NCBI GenBank assembly: GCA_017051695.1
Contig: JAFIDK010000001.1
Coordinates: 558,001 to 622,000, forward strand
Source: Algoriphagus aestuarii
GTDB lineage: Bacteria; Bacteroidota; Bacteroidia; Cytophagales; Cyclobacteriaceae
Direction of reading: 5' to 3'
Length of the DNA stretch: 64,000 nucleotides
Position numbers and translations under genes: made by a program. Within the stretch, counting starts at the first letter, position 1, and every line of letters begins with the position of its first letter. Under the pieces are notes generated by a model. That model worked only from the letters and a program-made list of their open reading frames with translations, searched no databases and was not told the origin of the DNA. Shown here piece by piece: positions 60,321 to 64,000 of this stretch.

Positions 60321-61352
60321 ATGAAAGTTAGTAACTCATTTATTATGGGAGGACTTGTATTGTCATTTGCTTGCTCCTCTCCAAAAACTCCCGAAGAAAA
60401 AGAGGCTCCAAAACGCTCCGGAAATCCTATTGCGGAAGGCTGGTATGCCGATCCGGAAGGCATTGTATTCGGAGATGAATATTGGGTTTACCCAACCTAC
60501 TCAGCAGGCTTTGCCGACCAACTGCACTTTGACGCATTTTCATCAAAGGATTTGGTAAACTGGGAGAAACATGAAAATATATTAACCAGCAATGAAATCA
60601 CCTGGGCAAGGCAAGCGATGTGGGCACCTGCAGCGATAGAGAAAGACGGGAAGTACTATTTTTTCTTTGCGGCAAATGATCCTCTCACCCCAGAGCGGCC
60701 TGGTTATGATCCTAATAATGATATCAATCATTTTGGGGGAATAGGAGTGGCTGTAGCTGACGCTCCGGGTGGTCCATTCAAAGATCATCTTGGCAAACCA
60801 CTTTTGTCTGAATTTTATAATGGAGCACAACCCATCGATCAATTTGTTTTCAAAGACACAGATGGCACCTATTACATGCTTTATGGAGGCTGGAGCCATT
60901 GTAACATTGGCAAGCTCAATGCAGATTTTACAGGTTTTGAGCCTTGGGAAGACGGAGAATTATTTCATGAAATAACGCCTGAAGGTTATGTAGAAGGCCC
61001 ATTCGTATTTATCCGGGAAGGAAAATATTACTTCATGTGGTCTGAAGGTGGTTGGACAAATTCCAGCTACAAAGTAGCCTATGCCATGTCCGACAATATC
61101 AATGGCCCATGGAATAGAATAGGAACAATCTTAGAAAATGATACTACAATTGCTACAGGAGCCGGTCACAATTCAGTGATCCAAAAGCCTGGTAGTGATG
61201 ATTGGTATATGGTATACCACCGTAGACCAATTCCAAATGAAGGCAGAGATCACCGTGTCACATGCATTGATGTGATGGAATTTAATGAAGACGGAACGAT
61301 CAAACCGATCAAAATGACTTTCGAAGGAGTGGAAGCAAATCCAATTGATTAA
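60321..61352 (+). CDS. Glycoside hydrolase family 43-like lipoprotein
   Basis: A 343-residue five-bladed propeller enzyme with a lipoprotein signal (lipobox ending LSFAC, Cys18). Expected acidic residues are seen: base Asp44 in YADPEGI, pKa-modulating Asp in PIDQFVF near 173 and acid Glu in YVEGPFVF near 227; MWAPAAIEKDGKYYFFFAAND and GAGHNSV are family-typical. GH43 enzymes are arabinofuranosidases, xylosidases or galactosidases; the exact substrate cannot be read. It is a lone gene divergent from fic, not linked to the SusCD cluster. Confidence 0.92.
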   Translation: MKVSNSFIMGGLVLSFACSSPKTPEEKEAPKRSGNPIAEGWYADPEGIVFGDEYWVYPTYSAGFADQLHFDAFSSKDLVNWEKHENILTSNEITWARQAMWAPAAIEKDGKYYFFFAANDPLTPERPGYDPNNDINHFGGIGVAVADAPGGPFKDHLGKPLLSEFYNGAQPIDQFVFKDTDGTYYMLYGGWSHCNIGKLNADFTGFEPWEDGELFHEITPEGYVEGPFVFIREGKYYFMWSEGGWTNSSYKVAYAMSDNINGPWNRIGTILENDTTIATGAGHNSVIQKPGSDDWYMVYHRRPIPNEGRDHRVTCIDVMEFNEDGTIKPIKMTFEGVEANPID

Positions 61353-61450
61353 GGCATTGATTTGAAGAGTATCTGCAAGCCTTTGAATATGGAGAAGGAA
61401 AGTAAAATATGAAAACCCTTATTTTACCTTAATGATAAAAGGTAAAACAA

Positions 61451-61487
61451 AACCCCAAGACGCATGTGGTCTCGGGGTTCATTTTTT
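61451..61487. terminator. Bidirectional intrinsic terminator
   Basis: Stem AACCCC-AGAC paired with GTCT-GGGGTT, one mismatch on each side, with a seven-base loop and a T-run at 61482. It lies between the converging GH43 and M28 peptidase genes. Confidence 0.78.
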
Positions 61488-61493
61488 ACACTT

Positions 61494-61521
61494 TTGGTTC
61501 TAAATTCTAGCTTCTTGGCTC
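61494..61521 (-). repeat. Heptamer tandem array 3 (4 units) abutting the M28 peptidase stop codon
   Basis: Four units on the plus strand: ttggttc, taaattc, tagcttc, ttggctc, immediately followed by the stop codon of the minus-strand peptidase gene. The first and last units are identical to units of array 2. Confidence 0.8.
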
Positions 61522-62766
61522 TTAAAAAACAACCTTCACTTCTTTTTTTTCACCATTTCTTTCGAATGAAACTGATGTTTCGTCACCTTTTTGAAAAGCA
61601 CTTAAAGCTCTCATATAGCTCATCATATCCACTATGGTAGAATCACCCATTTGAACTACTATGTCGCCTTTCATTAAACCTGCGGCTTCTGCTGGTTTAT
61701 CCTCCGAAACTCCGTCAATCCGCATTCCTTTGCCATCGAATAAATAATCGGGAACTACTCCTAATGAAACAGTAAATCTCGGCGAATCGCCATTGCTGTC
61801 TTTTGTTTTGGTAAAAGCTAGTTTAGGTGAAGTATCAAGCTGATCTATAAGACGGTCTATATAATTCACGACCAACAAGAGCCCTTCGTAATTAATCAGC
61901 TCAGAATCATCTGAAGGCTTGTGGTAATCTTCATGTTGACCTGTGAAAAAGTGAAGTACTGGTAAATCTTGTAAATAAAAGGAAGTGTGATCGGAAGGGC
62001 CAACGCCAGAATCAGAGTTTACTAATTTCAAGCTGTCGGCATTTGCTAAATCCAATGCAGGAACAAAGCTTGGACTGGTTCCAACTCCATTAATTGCCAG
62101 CGTTTTTTCTGCATTCAATCGGCCAACCATATCCATATTGATCATGTAATTAACAGCTTCGAGATCAATGGTAGGATTTTTTACATAATAATTAGAGCCC
62201 CAAAGGCCATTTTCCTCTCCAGAGAAAGCAATAAATAAAAAGTTATTGTTATGATCTTCATGTTTCAGGATCCTGGCTAATGCCACCAAAGCCGCAGTAC
62301 CGCTTGCATTATCATCTGCTCCATTGTGAATTGCCGCATCTCCTCTGTGCAATGAACCGCTTTCGCCCATTCCCAAGTGATCAAAATGTGCCCCGATCAC
62401 AATGGTATTTTCGGATTCATTATCAATAAACCCTATCACATTTCTCCCTGTCACGCCTTCTCCATCTGCTCCAATCACTGCTTCTTCATGAGGATTTGTA
62501 GGTTTGGATACTGTAAAAGGTTGATAATAGCCTTCTGTTCCTTTAGGCGATAGGCCGATTTCTTGAAACGCAGCCGCCAGATAGTCAGCAGCTTTTTGTT
62601 CACCTTCTGTGCCAATGGCCCTGCCACCAAGTTCATCCGCAGCTAGGAATGAAACATCTTTTGTTAGTCCTTTTAATAAAGTTTCTTGCGAGGGAATTGA
62701 ATTGCAGCTCGCCAGAAACAACATTGCAATGGCAAATAGACAACCATATTTTGCTAAGCTTTTCAT
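61522..62766 (-). CDS. M28 family aminopeptidase-like lipoprotein with PDZ domain
   Basis: 414 residues from the ATG giving MKSLAKYGCLFAIAMLFLASC; upstream ATGs overlap the promoter box. The zinc peptidase domain shows GAHFDHLG near 130, HNGADDNASGTAALVALA near 150, FIAFSGEENGLWGSNYYV near 190 and the GVGPSDHTSFYL motif near 260, giving the usual two-zinc ligand set. A PDZ domain follows near 335-410 (RIDGVSEDKPAEAAGLMKGDIVVQMGDS). It likely trims peptides in the periplasm or at the outer membrane. Confidence 0.95.
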   Translation of the reverse strand: MKSLAKYGCLFAIAMLFLASCNSIPSQETLLKGLTKDVSFLAADELGGRAIGTEGEQKAADYLAAAFQEIGLSPKGTEGYYQPFTVSKPTNPHEEAVIGADGEGVTGRNVIGFIDNESENTIVIGAHFDHLGMGESGSLHRGDAAIHNGADDNASGTAALVALARILKHEDHNNNFLFIAFSGEENGLWGSNYYVKNPTIDLEAVNYMINMDMVGRLNAEKTLAINGVGTSPSFVPALDLANADSLKLVNSDSGVGPSDHTSFYLQDLPVLHFFTGQHEDYHKPSDDSELINYEGLLLVVNYIDRLIDQLDTSPKLAFTKTKDSNGDSPRFTVSLGVVPDYLFDGKGMRIDGVSEDKPAEAAGLMKGDIVVQMGDSTIVDMMSYMRALSAFQKGDETSVSFERNGEKKEVKVVF

Positions 62767-62784
62767 AGTATGAATCATAATTTC

Positions 62785-62792
62785 CAAAGATA
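62785..62792 (-). promoter_or_regulatory. Bacteroidota -7 promoter element for the M28 peptidase gene
   Basis: Minus-strand TATCTTTG matches TAnnTTTG, 18 nt before the ATG at 62766. Confidence 0.55.
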
Positions 62793-62800
62793 ATAAATGG

Positions 62801-62808
62801 TAACTTTG
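62801..62808 (+). promoter_or_regulatory. Bacteroidota -7 promoter element for the PD40 lipoprotein gene
   Basis: TAACTTTG matches TAnnTTTG, 31 nt before the ATG at 62840. It lies back to back with the M28 promoter box, eight bases away. Confidence 0.55.
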
Positions 62809-62839
62809 ACACGCTATTCTTTACTATTCTGAAAAAAAA

Positions 62840-63949
62840 ATGAGAAAAATTCTTGTTATGCTGCTTGCACTTTCTATTGGATGCAGCCCAAAAACAGAAA
62901 TTCAAACGGCGGTGGAATCCAATGTACATGCTGCATCTGATTCACTTCTTCTGACTCCAGAAGAGATGAAGTATCTGAAAAATATCAAACAAATCACTTT
63001 TGGAGGAAATAATGCTGAAGCTTATTGGTCCTTTGATGATTCAATGCTGGTTTTTCAATCTGATTATGCTGACTGGGGTTCGGAATGCGACCAGATTTTT
63101 TATACCAACTGGAGGGAAGATGATTTGAAAAACAAAGCACCAAAGAAATTGAGTACCGGCCTAGGTAGAACTACTTGTTCTTATTTTCTACCGGGTAATA
63201 AGACCATTGTATATGGATCCACTCATTTAGGAGATGAAAACTGTCCCCCGGTACCTGAGAGAAGAGAAGATGGTAAATACGTTTGGCCGATTTATGAAAG
63301 CTTTGATATTTTCACTGCCGATCTGGAGGGGAATATCCTTTCTCAACTAACTGAAACTCCCGGATATGATGCTGAAGCTACAGTTTCTCCTAAAGGAGAT
63401 AAAATTGTTTTTACTTCAATTCGAACTGGTGATTTGGAGCTGTATACTATGAACATCGACGGATCGGATGTCAAGCAAATTACCTCGGACTTAGGTTATG
63501 ATGGCGGTGCTTTCTTTTCCCCTGATGGAACAAAAATCATTTGGAGAGCATCTAGACCAAGTTCTGAAGAAGAAATAAAGGAATACAAAGACTTATTAAT
63601 GGAAGGCTTAGTCATGCCTACCAGTATGGAATTATATGTAGCGGATGCGGATGGTTCAAATGTCAAAAAACTGACTGATTTGGGCAAAGCCAACTGGGCA
63701 CCTTTTTTCCATCCATCGGGGGAGAAAATCATTTTTGCCTCCAATCACCAAACAGAAAGAGGCTATCCTTTCAATTTATTTATGATCAATCTAGATGGAA
63801 CAGGCTTGACAAGAATCACCCATGACGGGACATTTGACGCTTTTCCGGTATTCTCAAATGATGGAAAATACCTGGTTTTCTCCAGCAACAGAAACAACGG
63901 TGGCACTAGGGACACCAATCTTTTTGTAGCGGAATGGATCGGTGACTGA
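62840..63949 (+). CDS. TolB-like PD40 beta-propeller lipoprotein
   Basis: A 369-residue lipoprotein (signal ending LALSIGC, Cys15) of the WD40-like PD40/TolB family. Repeats of the S-P-D/K-G-(D/T)-K-I-(V/I)-(F/W) type are visible: ATVSPKGDKIVFTS near 180, AFFSPDGTKIIWRA, PFFHPSGEKIIFAS and PVFSNDGKYLVFSS near 345. An N-terminal part (residues 25-110) with WDSDYADWGSE-like aromatic loops gives the first blades. Such proteins bind partners or substrates; no catalytic domain follows. It is divergent from the M28 peptidase gene and may be functionally linked. Confidence 0.9.
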   Translation: MRKILVMLLALSIGCSPKTEIQTAVESNVHAASDSLLLTPEEMKYLKNIKQITFGGNNAEAYWSFDDSMLVFQSDYADWGSECDQIFYTNWREDDLKNKAPKKLSTGLGRTTCSYFLPGNKTIVYGSTHLGDENCPPVPERREDGKYVWPIYESFDIFTADLEGNILSQLTETPGYDAEATVSPKGDKIVFTSIRTGDLELYTMNIDGSDVKQITSDLGYDGGAFFSPDGTKIIWRASRPSSEEEIKEYKDLLMEGLVMPTSMELYVADADGSNVKKLTDLGKANWAPFFHPSGEKIIFASNHQTERGYPFNLFMINLDGTGLTRITHDGTFDAFPVFSNDGKYLVFSSNRNNGGTRDTNLFVAEWIGD

Positions 63950-63974
63950 TATTTGCTGTTCAATCAGTATGATG

Positions 63975-64000
63975 AAGACCGTCAGGCATTTGGCGGTCTT
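63975..64000 (+). terminator. Hairpin after the PD40 gene, cut by the window end
   Basis: AAGACCG and CGGTCTT form a 7-bp stem with a 12-base loop ending exactly at the last base, so the T-run cannot be seen. Likely a terminator. Confidence 0.6.

Overview
The window is a chromosomal segment of a Bacteroidota bacterium, most likely order Cytophagales and close to Cyclobacteriaceae such as Algoriphagus (an inference from content; I could not run a search). Supporting signs are a SusC/SusD pair, a type IX secretion (Por) C-terminal sorting domain, DUF4270, a GGGP synthase family enzyme, a large type-2-like IleRS, and the Bacteroidota promoter -7 element TAnnTTTG in front of many genes. About 57 protein genes are present. 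I see no rRNA, tRNA, CRISPR array, prophage or insertion-sequence transposase.

Layout. 1-9.8 kb holds housekeeping and small metabolic genes: the end of a dicarboxylate symporter, fumC, ridA, mazG, glmM, a cysteine desulfurase, a Rieske protein, a CsaA-like protein and a HisA-like protein whose catalytic Asp is Trp. 10-23 kb is a minus-strand cluster: SusC, SusD, an ASPIC/VCBS lipoprotein, a SUMF1-fold protein, a Tat-exported Gfo/Idh/MocA oxidoreductase, a Tat-exported xylose-isomerase-like TIM barrel and a BNR lipoprotein. It looks like an outer-membrane uptake system coupled to periplasmic redox and isomerase chemistry, with no glycoside hydrolase. 23-33 kb carries a haem DUF3365 protein, a large T9SS-secreted beta-propeller protein, prfA, glmS, DUF4270 and a half-length glycogen synthase. 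33-41 kb carries panC-panD, a flippase-like membrane protein, a zinc protease, an acyl-CoA dehydrogenase, an AraC regulator and a GGGP synthase/YtxH-like/holin-like overlapping module. 41-49 kb carries a LOG-family protein, a lytic transglycosylase, uvrA and a LytS/LytTR regulatory set. 49-64 kb carries PhoH, a SNF2 helicase, lspA-ileS, a Fic protein, a GH43 enzyme, an M28 peptidase and a PD40 propeller lipoprotein.

The most unusual structure lies between the genes. (1) Three copies of a roughly 150-bp non-coding element with about 27-bp imperfect terminal inverted repeats occur, one near 9.9 kb and two in tandem after panD. The tandem pair is bracketed by three exact copies of ATAAAATTAT, as expected of a miniature transposable element. 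Removing them predicts an ancestral panD stop overlapping the next gene's start. (2) Three arrays of degenerate 7-bp units (GWACCAA-like) all lie at or just after the stop codon of a minus-strand gene and all point the same way; the longest has 13 units and runs into the fic stop codon. (3) Several operator-like palindromes occur, including three TGAGCCGAAT half-sites in front of the DNA-binding Fic protein and an 18-bp palindrome made of two face-to-face -7 boxes.
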